Assembly: GCA_045534265.1 (NCBI GenBank)
Contig: JAZSJH010000009.1
Coordinates: 62,001 to 126,000 of the forward strand
DNA from: CAKVLS01 sp045534265
Lineage (GTDB): Bacteria; Bacillota; Clostridia; Christensenellales; UBA1242
Direction of reading: 5' to 3'
DNA: 64,000 nucleotides
The notes under the pieces were generated by a model. It worked only from the letters and a program-made list of their open reading frames with translations. It had not been told where the DNA came from and searched no databases. The position numbers were made by a program, and so were the translations under genes. Positions 50,913 through 59,168 of this stretch are shown piece by piece; positions within the stretch are counted from its first letter, which is position 1, and the number at the start of each line of letters is the position of its first letter.

Positions 50913-50917
50913 TAATA

Positions 50918-50949
50918 AAAATGTGTCATTATGTGGCACATTTTTTTTA
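50918..50949 (+). terminator. greA terminator
   Basis: AATGTGTC (50920-50927) pairs with GGCACATT (50935-50942) with one G-U pair, followed by T-rich sequence. Confidence 0.85.
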
Positions 50950-50957
50950 TTTTCAAT

Positions 50958-50986
50958 TTGTTATATTTTCTTTTATATGATAAAAT
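50958..50986 (+). promoter_or_regulatory. holB promoter
   Basis: TTGTTA and TAAAAT are separated by 17 bases. Confidence 0.5.
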
Positions 50987-51007
50987 TATCTTTGTAAAGG
51001 GAATTTT

Positions 51008-51979
51008 ATGGAATCTTACACAGAGTTTATTCAAGGGCTAAAAGAATTTAAGGACCTTGTTAAAGAAAAAGAGAGTAATAGCCTTACTCATTCATATATG
51101 CTAATATGCAAAGATAATGTCTTACTAGAATCTTTTGCTAAAAATTTGTCTGCGCTTATCTTGTGCGAAAACAATATTTGTAACACTTGCAGCAATTGTA
51201 CAAAAACGTTTGCCGATTCTCATCCTGACGTTTTTATATATCCAAAAGATAAGACAATCAAAAAAGATGATATAGTAGATATTGTAGACCATTTGCAATA
51301 TAAACCTTTTGAGGCAAATAGCAAGGTTTTTGTTTTGAATAAATTTTCTACTGCAAATGACACATCTCAAAACAAACTTCTAAAAAGTCTAGAAAACCCA
51401 CCAAAGAATACTTACTTTATTCTTTGCGTAAATAATGAAGTCCCTGTTCTTCCAACCATCTTTTCTAGATGCAAAAAGATTTATTTGCAAACATTGACAG
51501 AAAATAACGTAGAAGAATTTTTGGTTAAATACACAAGCGGAACAAATGCAAAGAAAATAGCTTGCATAAGCGGTGGAAATTTAGAAAAAGCCCTTAACTT
51601 TGTCCAAAACAATAGTTATATGCAAAACTATGAATTGACATTAGAAGTTTTAGAAAAACTAAACAAAAGTTCTACAATGCTACCACTTTGCGGAAAGTTG
51701 TATGCAAAATCACAGTTTTTTGGTGATATATTAGAGATTTTAGAAAATCTATTAGAAGATGTTTTGTATATAAGACTAGGTAGAGCAGACCTTGTTACTA
51801 ACAAAAATGCCCTAGATAGACTAAACAAAATAGCTGAAAATTATTCTGCAGACTGTGTAGATTTGATTGTAAAAAAGATTTACGAAATAAGAAAGCAAAT
51901 TGATTTTAATTGCGCTCCAAATGGGCTTATTGATAATTTGCTTTTGTATATGCTGGAGGTTAAATATTTATGCAAATAA
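51008..51979 (+). CDS. holB: DNA polymerase III subunit delta'
   Basis: 323 residues, start at ATG 51008 behind AAAGGGAA. The delta' subunit of the clamp loader. Features seen are LTHSYML, a Cys-rich zinc segment CNTCSNCTKTF, a SRCKKIYL segment where the arginine-finger SRC motif lies, and KLLKSLENPPKNTYFIL. The usual Walker A is absent: LICKDNVLLESF replaces GPxGxGKT, consistent with the non-ATP-binding delta' role. It overlaps ricT by ten bases; in Firmicutes holB, ricT and trmN6 are commonly adjacent. Confidence 0.9.
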   Translation: MESYTEFIQGLKEFKDLVKEKESNSLTHSYMLICKDNVLLESFAKNLSALILCENNICNTCSNCTKTFADSHPDVFIYPKDKTIKKDDIVDIVDHLQYKPFEANSKVFVLNKFSTANDTSQNKLLKSLENPPKNTYFILCVNNEVPVLPTIFSRCKKIYLQTLTENNVEEFLVKYTSGTNAKKIACISGGNLEKALNFVQNNSYMQNYELTLEVLEKLNKSSTMLPLCGKLYAKSQFFGDILEILENLLEDVLYIRLGRADLVTNKNALDRLNKIAENYSADCVDLIVKKIYEIRKQIDFNCAPNGLIDNLLLYMLEVKYLCK

Positions 51980-52827
51980 CAGTTGTTGGTGTCAAATTCA
52001 AAGAAAACGGCAAACTATATTATTTTGACCCACAAAATTTTGAATTAAAAATAGGTGATGGCGCTATTGTCGAAACAGCTAGGGGCGAAGAATATGCTTT
52101 TGTCTCTGCAAAAATCAAACAAGTAGACGAATCTTCAATAGTAATGCCACTAAAAAAAGTTGTTAGAAAAGCAACCGATAAAGACAAGAAAAAATTCGAA
52201 CAAAACTTAGAAAAAGCAAAAACCGCTCTTAAAACTACTCAAGAGCTTGTAGATAAACTAAAACTTGATATGCAACTTGTCGAAACAGAATATATTTTTG
52301 ACGGTAGCAAAGTTATTATTAGTTTTACATCAGACAATCGTGTTGACTTTAGAGAGCTTGTCAAAGAACTTGCTTCAAAACTAAAAGCCCGTATCGAACT
52401 TAGACAAATCGGTATAAGAGATAAGTCAAAGACCGTTGGAGGCATTGGTATTTGTGGTAGAGAATGTTGCTGTAACCTATATCTAAACGACTTTGAAAAA
52501 GTATCTATTAAGATGGCAAAAACTCAAAATTTGTCACTAAATCCAACAAAAATAAGCGGACTATGTGGTAGACTTATGTGCTGTCTTGAATATGAAAACC
52601 CATATTACCAAGAAGTAACTGCAAAAATGCCAAAACTAAATAGTGAAGTAAACACACCAGACGGTAAAGGTACAGTTTTGTACACAAATGTCCTAAAACA
52701 AATAGTATCTGTAAAACTTGATAGAGGAGAGGGTTCTTTTGCAGCAAAGGATTTCAAACTAGATGAAATCAAAATATTGCCAAAAGAAAACAAACAACCT
52801 CAAAAAGATAATAAGGACAAAAAATAA
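51970..52827 (+). CDS. ricT: PSP1-domain protein RicT (YaaT)
   Basis: 285 residues. In Bacillus RicT forms, with RicA and RicF, a complex that binds Fe-S clusters and affects mRNA processing and sporulation phosphorelay. PSP1 residues are visible: a GVKFKENGKLYYF start, VETARGEEYAFV, DFRELVKELASKL and two Cys clusters, GICGRECCCN and GLCGRLMCCLEYE. The end is Lys-rich. It overlaps holB upstream and its stop overlaps the trmN6 start by one base. Confidence 0.94.
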   Translation: MQITVVGVKFKENGKLYYFDPQNFELKIGDGAIVETARGEEYAFVSAKIKQVDESSIVMPLKKVVRKATDKDKKKFEQNLEKAKTALKTTQELVDKLKLDMQLVETEYIFDGSKVIISFTSDNRVDFRELVKELASKLKARIELRQIGIRDKSKTVGGIGICGRECCCNLYLNDFEKVSIKMAKTQNLSLNPTKISGLCGRLMCCLEYENPYYQEVTAKMPKLNSEVNTPDGKGTVLYTNVLKQIVSVKLDRGEGSFAAKDFKLDEIKILPKENKQPQKDNKDKK

Positions 52828-53564
52828 TGGAATACACAAAACCAAACGAAATGGTTTATGATTTACAATGCAAAGGTCTTAAGATTATCCAAGACAAAGA
52901 AGGATATTGTTTTACAACCGACAGCGTGCTTCTTGCAAATTTTGTAAGATGCAAGCCTAAAGATAGAGTAGTTGAGTTTTGCTCTGGTAGCGGTGTTGTA
53001 TCTATTCTTGCCTTTGCAAAAAATAGATGCAAAGACTATACTTTGGTCGAAATTCAACCAAGACTTGCAGATATGAGCAATCGTACAATTATGTTAAATG
53101 ATTTGCAAGAGTATATCAAAGTACAGAACAAATCTTTTCAAGATTTTACATTGGACAATAATGAAAATTATGACGTACTTATTTGCAATCCGCCATATTT
53201 TTCTAATGCTAGTGCAGACAAAAATATAAGTGAGGAACTACGCATTGCAAGACACGAACTTACAATGAATTTGCAAGACCTTGCAAAGAGTATAAATAAA
53301 GTATTAAAATATGGTGGCAAATTTTATCTAGTACACAAAGCCGAAAGATTTGATGAGATATTAACTTCCTTTTCTCAAAATTGTTTAGCAATCAAAAATG
53401 TAGTATTTTGTCACCCTAAAATAGATAAAGACGCTTCTTTTGTCTTGTTTGAAGGCATCAAAGGGGGCAAAAACGGCTTAAAAGTATTGCCACCACTAAT
53501 TCTTAACGAAAAAACAGGCGAGATTTCAGCGCAAATTAAAGACATCTACAACAGTAATGTTTAG
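52827..53564 (+). CDS. trmN6: tRNA1(Val) (adenine(37)-N6)-methyltransferase family protein
   Basis: 245 residues. The SAM-binding motif VVEFCSGSGVVSIL lies near residue 50 and the amino-methyltransferase motif NPPYF is at 121-125, both characteristic of N6-adenine methyltransferases. FTTDSVLLANFV is typical of the TrmN6/YabB family. The ATG at 52827 shares its A with the ricT stop. Its stop overlaps that of the convergent spmB by four bases. Substrate is assigned by family only. Confidence 0.92.
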   Translation: MEYTKPNEMVYDLQCKGLKIIQDKEGYCFTTDSVLLANFVRCKPKDRVVEFCSGSGVVSILAFAKNRCKDYTLVEIQPRLADMSNRTIMLNDLQEYIKVQNKSFQDFTLDNNENYDVLICNPPYFSNASADKNISEELRIARHELTMNLQDLAKSINKVLKYGGKFYLVHKAERFDEILTSFSQNCLAIKNVVFCHPKIDKDASFVLFEGIKGGKNGLKVLPPLILNEKTGEISAQIKDIYNSNV

Positions 53565-54067
53565 ATAAATTTACATATAAGGCAACCAAATATTGCCCCT
53601 ATAATTGTTGCAAAAAGTGAAACGGGAATTGCATAGCCAAGCCGTTTCACTTTTGTTTTTGAAAAGTAAACAGTTGATATATAAAAAACAGTTTCACTGC
53701 TTCCCATAATCACGCTAGCGCATCTTGCTATATATGTGTCCACGCCATATGTTTTATAAATGTTATCAAGCAGAGCTAAACTGCCACTCCCGCTAAAAGG
53801 TTTTAATAATACAAGTTCGCAAAGCTCCGGTGGAATCCCCAAAAACTTAAATGCAGGTGATAGAGCGTATGACAAGTAATATGATAAATTGCTTATTCTA
53901 AATAGTTCCACCATAATCATTATTGCAATGATAAATGGAAAGATATCAAGTACAAGTTCAAAGCTTTTTTTAGCTCCCGTTGTAAAACTTGTATAGCAAT
54001 TTACTTTTTTTACTATGCCATAAACAAGTATCAAAAAAATAATAATAGGTATTATGTAATCACTCAT
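53561..54067 (-). CDS. spmB: Spore maturation protein B
   Basis: 168 residues, nucleoside-transporter-gate type membrane protein with several transmembrane helices. SpmB and SpmA are needed for normal spore core dehydration in Bacillus. The KPFSGSGSLALLDNIYKTYG segment and IMGSSETVFYIS match the family. It lies on the minus strand, overlapping spmA by four bases (translation coupled), inside the holB to rsmA gene set. Confidence 0.93.
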   Translation of the reverse strand: MSDYIIPIIIFLILVYGIVKKVNCYTSFTTGAKKSFELVLDIFPFIIAIMIMVELFRISNLSYYLSYALSPAFKFLGIPPELCELVLLKPFSGSGSLALLDNIYKTYGVDTYIARCASVIMGSSETVFYISTVYFSKTKVKRLGYAIPVSLFATIIGAIFGCLICKFI

Positions 54068-54624
54068 TTTCGTTTTACCTTATTCAAAATTAAAGCAATG
54101 CAAACCCCAACAAATGTTGTTACAAAAGTTGTGATGAGTGTTGGCAAGAATATATCTCCGCTACTTGCAGAGCCCGCAGCTGCCCTAAGACCTATTACCG
54201 TTGTTGGCAAGATTTGTAGTGATGTTGCGCATAAAACAAAAAACAATTTCATATTGTTTGTTGCCTTGTCTGTCCCGTCCTGCATTCTTTGCATAGCTTC
54301 TATTCCCATAGGAGTTGCAACTCCGCCCATTCCAAGCATGTTTGTCGAAATGCTAAGGCAAATTATTTTGTTTGTTTCGGGGTCCAACTTCCCAAAGAGC
54401 CGAGAGGTAAAAGGGCTCAAACCTTTTGCTAGTTTATTTGATAGACCGCTATCTTCGGCTATTTGAAGTATTCCTAGCCAAATGCTATAAATAACAAGCA
54501 AGTTAAAACAAAGTTCAAAACTATTTTCGCAGGCATTGACCATAGACGGAAGAGTAGCCGCCGGAGAAAAAACAACAAGCAAAAATACAGAAACAATAAG
54601 ACAAATAATCCAAATTTTGTTCAT
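54064..54624 (-). CDS. spmA: Spore maturation protein A
   Basis: 186 residues from the ATG at 54624, giving MNKIWIICLIVSVFLLV, the family N-terminus. A 32-residue extension to 54720 would overlap the tatD start and is not supported. It contains multiple transmembrane helices, ending in LILNKVKRK. NMLGMGGVATPMGIEAM and the LQILPTTVIGLRAAAGSA segment are typical of SpmA. It is the first gene of spmA-spmB, divergent from tatD across an 80-base gap. No clear Shine-Dalgarno is seen. Confidence 0.92.
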   Translation of the reverse strand: MNKIWIICLIVSVFLLVVFSPAATLPSMVNACENSFELCFNLLVIYSIWLGILQIAEDSGLSNKLAKGLSPFTSRLFGKLDPETNKIICLSISTNMLGMGGVATPMGIEAMQRMQDGTDKATNNMKLFFVLCATSLQILPTTVIGLRAAAGSASSGDIFLPTLITTFVTTFVGVCIALILNKVKRK

Positions 54625-54704
54625 AATTGATAATATATATGTTTTTTTATATAAAAAGTATGCTAAAAGCATTTTTTTGTGATAATATATTAATAGGTGA
54701 AAAT

Positions 54705-55481
54705 ATGTTAATAGATACACATTGTCATTTAGACGACAAAAAACTTGCAGAAAGTTTAGATTATATAATACAAAGTTTTGAAAGCGATAATATAGAAAAA
54801 GTAATTACAAGCTCTTCAAACATAGACGAAAGTTATACCGCTTGCAACCTTGCAGACAATCACAAAGAGATTTTTGCGACAATCGGTGTTCACCCACACT
54901 ATGCAGATAGTTTGACAGAAGATGTAATAAAAAAACTAGAAGAGTTATCGGCAAACCCAAAAGTTGTAGCAATCGGCGAAATTGGTCTTGATTATTACTA
55001 TAATATTTGCGAAAAAAGTGTACAAATCAAAACTTTTACCGACCAAATAATCCTTGCTGACAAACTAAATCTTCCTGTTGTATTCCATATAAGAGATGCT
55101 ATTGGGGATTTTATGAACATTATTCGCAGTTACAAAAAATATTTTCGCAATGGTGGTGTTGTTCATAGTTTTAGCGGCAGCGTTGAGATAGCAAAAGAAC
55201 TAATTTCTTATGGTTTTTATCTTGGCATCAACGGCATTTGTACTTTCAAAAATGCAAATACAATATTAGATGTAATAAGAGAAATTCCACTTAAATATTT
55301 ACTTGTCGAAACAGACGCTCCATATCTTACACCAGAGCCACATAGGGGCAAACCAAATCAGCCAAAATATACAATACATATGGCAAACAAAATAGCCGAA
55401 ATAAAAGGACTTGGCGTTTCGGAAGTAATAGAAGAAACAAACAAAAATGCAAAAAGAATTTTTACAAGGATAAAAGATTAA
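54705..55481 (+). CDS. tatD: TatD-family metal-dependent hydrolase
   Basis: 258 residues from ATG 54705 behind TAGGTGA; the upstream in-frame extension to 54627 lacks a Shine-Dalgarno and would run into the spmA start. LIDTHCHLDDKKL carries the first metal His pair, GVHPHYAD the next, then GEIGLDYYYN, FHIRDA, HSFSGS and ETDAPYLTP. These are the binuclear metal ligands of a TatD DNase-type amidohydrolase. Its stop and the rsmA start share a base. Confidence 0.94.
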   Translation: MLIDTHCHLDDKKLAESLDYIIQSFESDNIEKVITSSSNIDESYTACNLADNHKEIFATIGVHPHYADSLTEDVIKKLEELSANPKVVAIGEIGLDYYYNICEKSVQIKTFTDQIILADKLNLPVVFHIRDAIGDFMNIIRSYKKYFRNGGVVHSFSGSVEIAKELISYGFYLGINGICTFKNANTILDVIREIPLKYLLVETDAPYLTPEPHRGKPNQPKYTIHMANKIAEIKGLGVSEVIEETNKNAKRIFTRIKD

Positions 55482-56320
55482 TGGATAAAATTTTAGTAGA
55501 AAATAATTTTTCGTTCAAAAAACAATTCGGTCAAAACTTTATCAGCGACAAAAATCTTCTTAAAGCGATCGTAAGAGAAGGTGAGATAGATACTAGTGAT
55601 GAAGTTTTAGAAATAGGTCCGGGTGCAGGTAGTTTAACGGAAGAGTTAATTAGCGTTGCAAGCAAAGTAGTAAGTTACGAAATAGACAAAGACTTAATCC
55701 CTGTACTAACCCAAAAGTTTGAAGGAAAAGATAATTTTACACTTATCAACTGCGACATAATGAAAGCTGATATTAAAGATATAGAAAGTAACTTTTCTGG
55801 CGAGTATTGCTTGGTTGCCAATTTGCCTTATTATATAACAAGCCCTATTATATTTAAGTTTTTGCAACAAGCAACTAGACTAAAGTCACTTTATATAATG
55901 GTCCAAAAAGAAGTAGGTGAGCGCATTTGTAGTAAAAGCGGCGGCAAAGATTATGGCGTTTTTTCTGTAATAGTCGATAGCTATTCTAATCCAAAAATCA
56001 CCCGTATTGTACCACGCAATATGTTTTATCCTGTACCAAATGTTGATTCTTGCATGGTCAAACTTGATATAGATAAGTCAAAGTATGATATTAAAGACCG
56101 AGAAAAGTTTGAAAGTTTTATTAAAGCCTGCTTTGTAATGCGTAGAAAAAAACTTAGCAACAACCTAGAAAAAGTCCTAAACCTTAAAAAAGCAGAAATT
56201 GAAGAAAAATTGCAAGCTCTAGGCTTTGATGGTGGAGTGAGAGCAGAAGAACTTACAACTAAACAATTTATTAGTATATTTGATTATATGCTTATCAATA
56301 ATCATTTCAAAAACTCATAA
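55481..56320 (+). CDS. rsmA: 16S rRNA dimethyladenosine transferase RsmA (KsgA)
   Basis: 279 residues. Methylates two adjacent adenosines near the 3' end of 16S rRNA during 30S assembly. KKQFGQNFI, EIGPGAGSLTEEL (SAM site), and NLPYYITSPI (the NLPY catalytic motif) are all present. The gene is coupled to tatD. rnmV, which lies between them in Bacillus, is missing. The stop codon is inside the terminator stem. Confidence 0.95.
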   Translation: MDKILVENNFSFKKQFGQNFISDKNLLKAIVREGEIDTSDEVLEIGPGAGSLTEELISVASKVVSYEIDKDLIPVLTQKFEGKDNFTLINCDIMKADIKDIESNFSGEYCLVANLPYYITSPIIFKFLQQATRLKSLYIMVQKEVGERICSKSGGKDYGVFSVIVDSYSNPKITRIVPRNMFYPVPNVDSCMVKLDIDKSKYDIKDREKFESFIKACFVMRRKKLSNNLEKVLNLKKAEIEEKLQALGFDGGVRAEELTTKQFISIFDYMLINNHFKNS

Positions 56321-56343
56321 AAACTATGAGTTTTTTCTTTTTT
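56309..56343 (+). terminator. rsmA terminator
   Basis: AAACTCATA (56311-56319) pairs with TATGAGTTT (56325-56333), followed by T-rich sequence. It includes the stop codon of rsmA. Confidence 0.85.
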
Positions 56344-56352
56344 AGACAGTAT

Positions 56353-56381
56353 TTTACAAAAGCTGATTATTTTTTTAGATT
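56353..56381 (+). promoter_or_regulatory. Promoter of the 348-residue gene
   Basis: TTTACA and TAGATT are separated by 17 bases. Confidence 0.5.
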
Positions 56382-56412
56382 ATCCCAGAATATAATAGTT
56401 TAGAGGTAAAAT

Positions 56413-57459
56413 ATGTTTTATAAAAGAACTTTAATTTTGAGTGATGTGTCAAAATCTGGTAGTGACAAAAAAGGTGTAATTACCCTTGAGAGTTTTGAAC
56501 AAGGCGTTAAGGGGCAGCTGAGATTGTATAATTTTGGCGAAAAACCACAAAATGTCGCAATAGGAATTTCAACCGCTGATGAAGTTTTCAAAGTACCCAT
56601 CAAGCCTATAGATAATATTGTAGACTTTAGAATAGACAAAAAAATTAATTTGCAAGAAAAAATTTCTTGTGGACTTGTTGATATCAGCAAAGCTCTGCGT
56701 CCACAAATGATAATCGGCGGGACATCAAATTATCTAAATGATTGGGCAGATAGGGTGGAACAAGCCTTTGCTTGCGACATAAAGACTCTGTCAAAAGAAG
56801 ATATGTACTCTACAAACGAACAAGAAATAGAGCAAGAAATAGAAACTGTCCTAAGGCAAGACAAAGAGTACATAGATTGCTCAATGTGTCAAAAATGCAA
56901 ATATAAACAAGCTTTTTTTGAAAAAGAAATTGATGCAACGGCTGATGAAAGACCCCCAAAAATTGAACCAATAAGAAGCGAAAATATCCAAAAAATAGAA
57001 GAAATTTTGGCTCTAGCTACAAATTTAGATGAAAATGTAGAGCAAAATGTAGAAGAAAAACAAGACGCAAATCCTGATGAAAAAGAAACAAATAAAGCTG
57101 ATTCTAAGGAAAAACCGCAAGAAAACATTCCAGACTTTTATGACCAAATAAAAGACCAAATTGATGATTTATTCAAAAATCATTTAAGAGATGAAAACTT
57201 AGAAAGTATAATCCCCAACTCAAAATGGGTAAGGGTAGAATATGATGATATGCCGGGACACTATGTTATGGGGCTTGTGTATGATGAAGATAGTTTGCAA
57301 TTTATATCTTATGGTCTTCCGGCAAATGATAGTAGCGAGCCGCCAAAAGACCTTGTAGAGTTTGCTCAGTGGTTGCCGCTAGGACAAAATGATAATAAGT
57401 CTGGGTACTGGATTGTATACCAAAGTGCTAAGACCGGAGAATCTATTAAAATAATATAA
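56413..57459 (+). CDS. Hypothetical protein with Cys motif and acidic linker, 348 residues
   Basis: The start at ATG 56413 follows TAGAGGTAAA. The protein has three parts: an N-terminal domain (about 1-120) with several beta-strand-like stretches, a CSMCQKCKYK motif near residue 157 followed by a long, highly charged, Glu-rich low-complexity linker (about 170-240), and a C-terminal domain (about 245-348) with PGHYVMGLVYDED and QWLPLGQND. There is no signal or membrane segment. It is monocistronic, between rsmA and a lipoprotein in a sporulation-gene neighbourhood. I do not recognise the family. Confidence 0.75.
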   Translation: MFYKRTLILSDVSKSGSDKKGVITLESFEQGVKGQLRLYNFGEKPQNVAIGISTADEVFKVPIKPIDNIVDFRIDKKINLQEKISCGLVDISKALRPQMIIGGTSNYLNDWADRVEQAFACDIKTLSKEDMYSTNEQEIEQEIETVLRQDKEYIDCSMCQKCKYKQAFFEKEIDATADERPPKIEPIRSENIQKIEEILALATNLDENVEQNVEEKQDANPDEKETNKADSKEKPQENIPDFYDQIKDQIDDLFKNHLRDENLESIIPNSKWVRVEYDDMPGHYVMGLVYDEDSLQFISYGLPANDSSEPPKDLVEFAQWLPLGQNDNKSGYWIVYQSAKTGESIKII

Positions 57460-57486
57460 AGATAGCCTTTTGGGCTATCTTTTTTC
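57458..57486 (+). terminator. Terminator after the 348-residue gene
   Basis: AGATAGCC (57460-57467) pairs with GGCTATCT (57473-57480), followed by a run of T. Confidence 0.9.
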
Positions 57487-57508
57487 GATTATAAATATTA
57501 TTAAATAA

Positions 57509-57537
57509 TTGACAATACGCTTGATATTTGATATGAT
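57509..57537 (+). promoter_or_regulatory. Promoter of lipoprotein gene at 57565
   Basis: TTGACA and TATGAT are separated by 17 bases. The leader is only about 20 bases. Confidence 0.7.
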
Positions 57538-57564
57538 TTATCTATGTAATCAAGAGGACTGAAT

Positions 57565-58962
57565 ATGAAGAAAAAACTTTTAACAATTTTATCATGTCTT
57601 ATCATGTTTGTATGTATCTTGACAGGCTGTGGAAACAAAGGCTTGCAAGGCGGACCAGTTGCTGAAGATACAGTATATGGCAACGGCGGTCATGTGGTTA
57701 GAAAAGGTGATTATATTTACTTTGCCAACGCTTATTCATCAAAATCTATTTCTGAAAATGACAACAAATATGATGATGAGACTTTATCTGCAATTTATAG
57801 AGCAAAACTAAACAACCAAGGCGTTGTAGAAACAGACGAAGATGGAAACTTGCAAAATGTAGAAATTTTGGCAAAACAAATTGCTGGTTTTAATAATAGT
57901 GGAATTTATATCTTTGGCGACTATATCTATTATGCAACACCAAAGACTTTGAAAGTAAAATCTGATGTTGGTTCAAGCGAGCTTTTGGAAGGACTACTTA
58001 GCTTTGAAAGAATCAAATTAAATGGTACTGGTCACAAAACTCTATATAGTATGAATACCCTAGGCGAAGACCTAAAATATTCTTTCAACTTAGTAGGTAA
58101 CAATGTATGTCTTACTATTTTGAACAATAAAGAATTGTCAACAGTACTTGTAGATGTAAAGAAAGGCACTAAAAAGTCAACAAAAACTTTGGCTACAGAA
58201 GTAACTGCTGTTACTTTCCCAGCAGTAGAAAATATCGAAAATGGATATTCTGTATCTGATTTTAATAGCTACGCTTATATTAATCAAACAGTTACTATCA
58301 AAAATGGTGGTTACAATGGTACAAGACTTTCAAGAGTAAAACTTGATGGTTCAAAAGCTGTAGAGCCTATCGAAGATAACACAACAAAAACCCTAGTTTC
58401 TGTTAATAACGATAGACTATATTATACAGAAAATTCAATTTTGTATTCTACAAGAGATTTTGAAACAGCAACACAATATAGTGCAAACAATTTAACAGAA
58501 TATGTTGTAAACCAAGACAGCAACGGCATTGATATGGGTATTGTAGCAAAACTTGGTAACACAATGGTATATTATAGAGGTCTTGGCGATTATACAGTAT
58601 TGTATAAAGCTACAGAAGATCAAACAATCAAACTTCTATATATCGAAGAAAATAGAATTTACTATACAATCGGTAACACTCTATATAGCAAAGAAATTTA
58701 TAAAACTGAGTATGCAGAAAATGAAGGATCAATTGCAGGTCATGTTCATAGCACAAATGTAAATATTACCACAAATGAAACAACAGTATTTGACTACGAC
58801 AAAGACCATATCTATTACTACAATACAGTAGAAGATAGCAACACATTATACAGCTATATGCATCTTGTAAGACATTTTGCAACAAATGGCGAAGGTGAAA
58901 CTTTCGAACAATTTATCGGCACACTTGACAAAGAAGATGTAAAAGCAGAAGAGGAAGAATAA
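57565..58962 (+). CDS. Lipoprotein, DUF5050-like beta-rich
   Basis: 465 residues. The signal peptide ends in lipobox ILTGC (Cys22); start ATG 57565 behind AAGAGGA. The mature part has repeated GDYIYFAN- or DYIYYAT-like segments (GDYIYFANAYS near 48, GDYIYYATPKT later, HIYYYN near the end) that suggest a beta-propeller of DUF5050 type. It ends in an acidic tail. It should sit on the outer face of the membrane. It is monocistronic and directly upstream of spo0A, where spoIVB usually sits. The role is unknown. Confidence 0.8.
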   Translation: MKKKLLTILSCLIMFVCILTGCGNKGLQGGPVAEDTVYGNGGHVVRKGDYIYFANAYSSKSISENDNKYDDETLSAIYRAKLNNQGVVETDEDGNLQNVEILAKQIAGFNNSGIYIFGDYIYYATPKTLKVKSDVGSSELLEGLLSFERIKLNGTGHKTLYSMNTLGEDLKYSFNLVGNNVCLTILNNKELSTVLVDVKKGTKKSTKTLATEVTAVTFPAVENIENGYSVSDFNSYAYINQTVTIKNGGYNGTRLSRVKLDGSKAVEPIEDNTTKTLVSVNNDRLYYTENSILYSTRDFETATQYSANNLTEYVVNQDSNGIDMGIVAKLGNTMVYYRGLGDYTVLYKATEDQTIKLLYIEENRIYYTIGNTLYSKEIYKTEYAENEGSIAGHVHSTNVNITTNETTVFDYDKDHIYYYNTVEDSNTLYSYMHLVRHFATNGEGETFEQFIGTLDKEDVKAEEEE

Positions 58963-58967
58963 TTAAA

Positions 58968-59001
58968 CAAAAGAGTAGGGATAAATCCTTACTCTTTTTT
59001 T
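58968..59001 (+). terminator. Terminator after the DUF5050-like gene
   Basis: AAGAGTAGGGAT pairs with ATCCTTACTCTT (58970-58982 with 58985-58997) with one G-U pair, and a T-run. Confidence 0.9.
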
Positions 59002-59015
59002 ATTTATTGTTTGTT

Positions 59016-59022
59016 TTCGACA
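59016..59022 (-). promoter_or_regulatory. 0A box upstream of spo0A
   Basis: TTCGACA is the exact reverse complement of the Spo0A-binding core TGTCGAA. It is the intergenic match nearest to spo0A, about 150 bases upstream of its start. A TATAAT-like element at 59064-59069 lies 42 bases downstream. Confidence 0.5.
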
Positions 59023-59168
59023 TTTTTCTGCTAAAACTATCAATTATTTACCAAAAACTCCAATATAATACTCGCCAAATAATATCTAAATATGAGTCTT
59101 TATGCTAAACTTTTCTTGTTTCCGTTGAAAAGAAACAAAAAAGTAAAAAAGATTATCGGAGGAAAATT

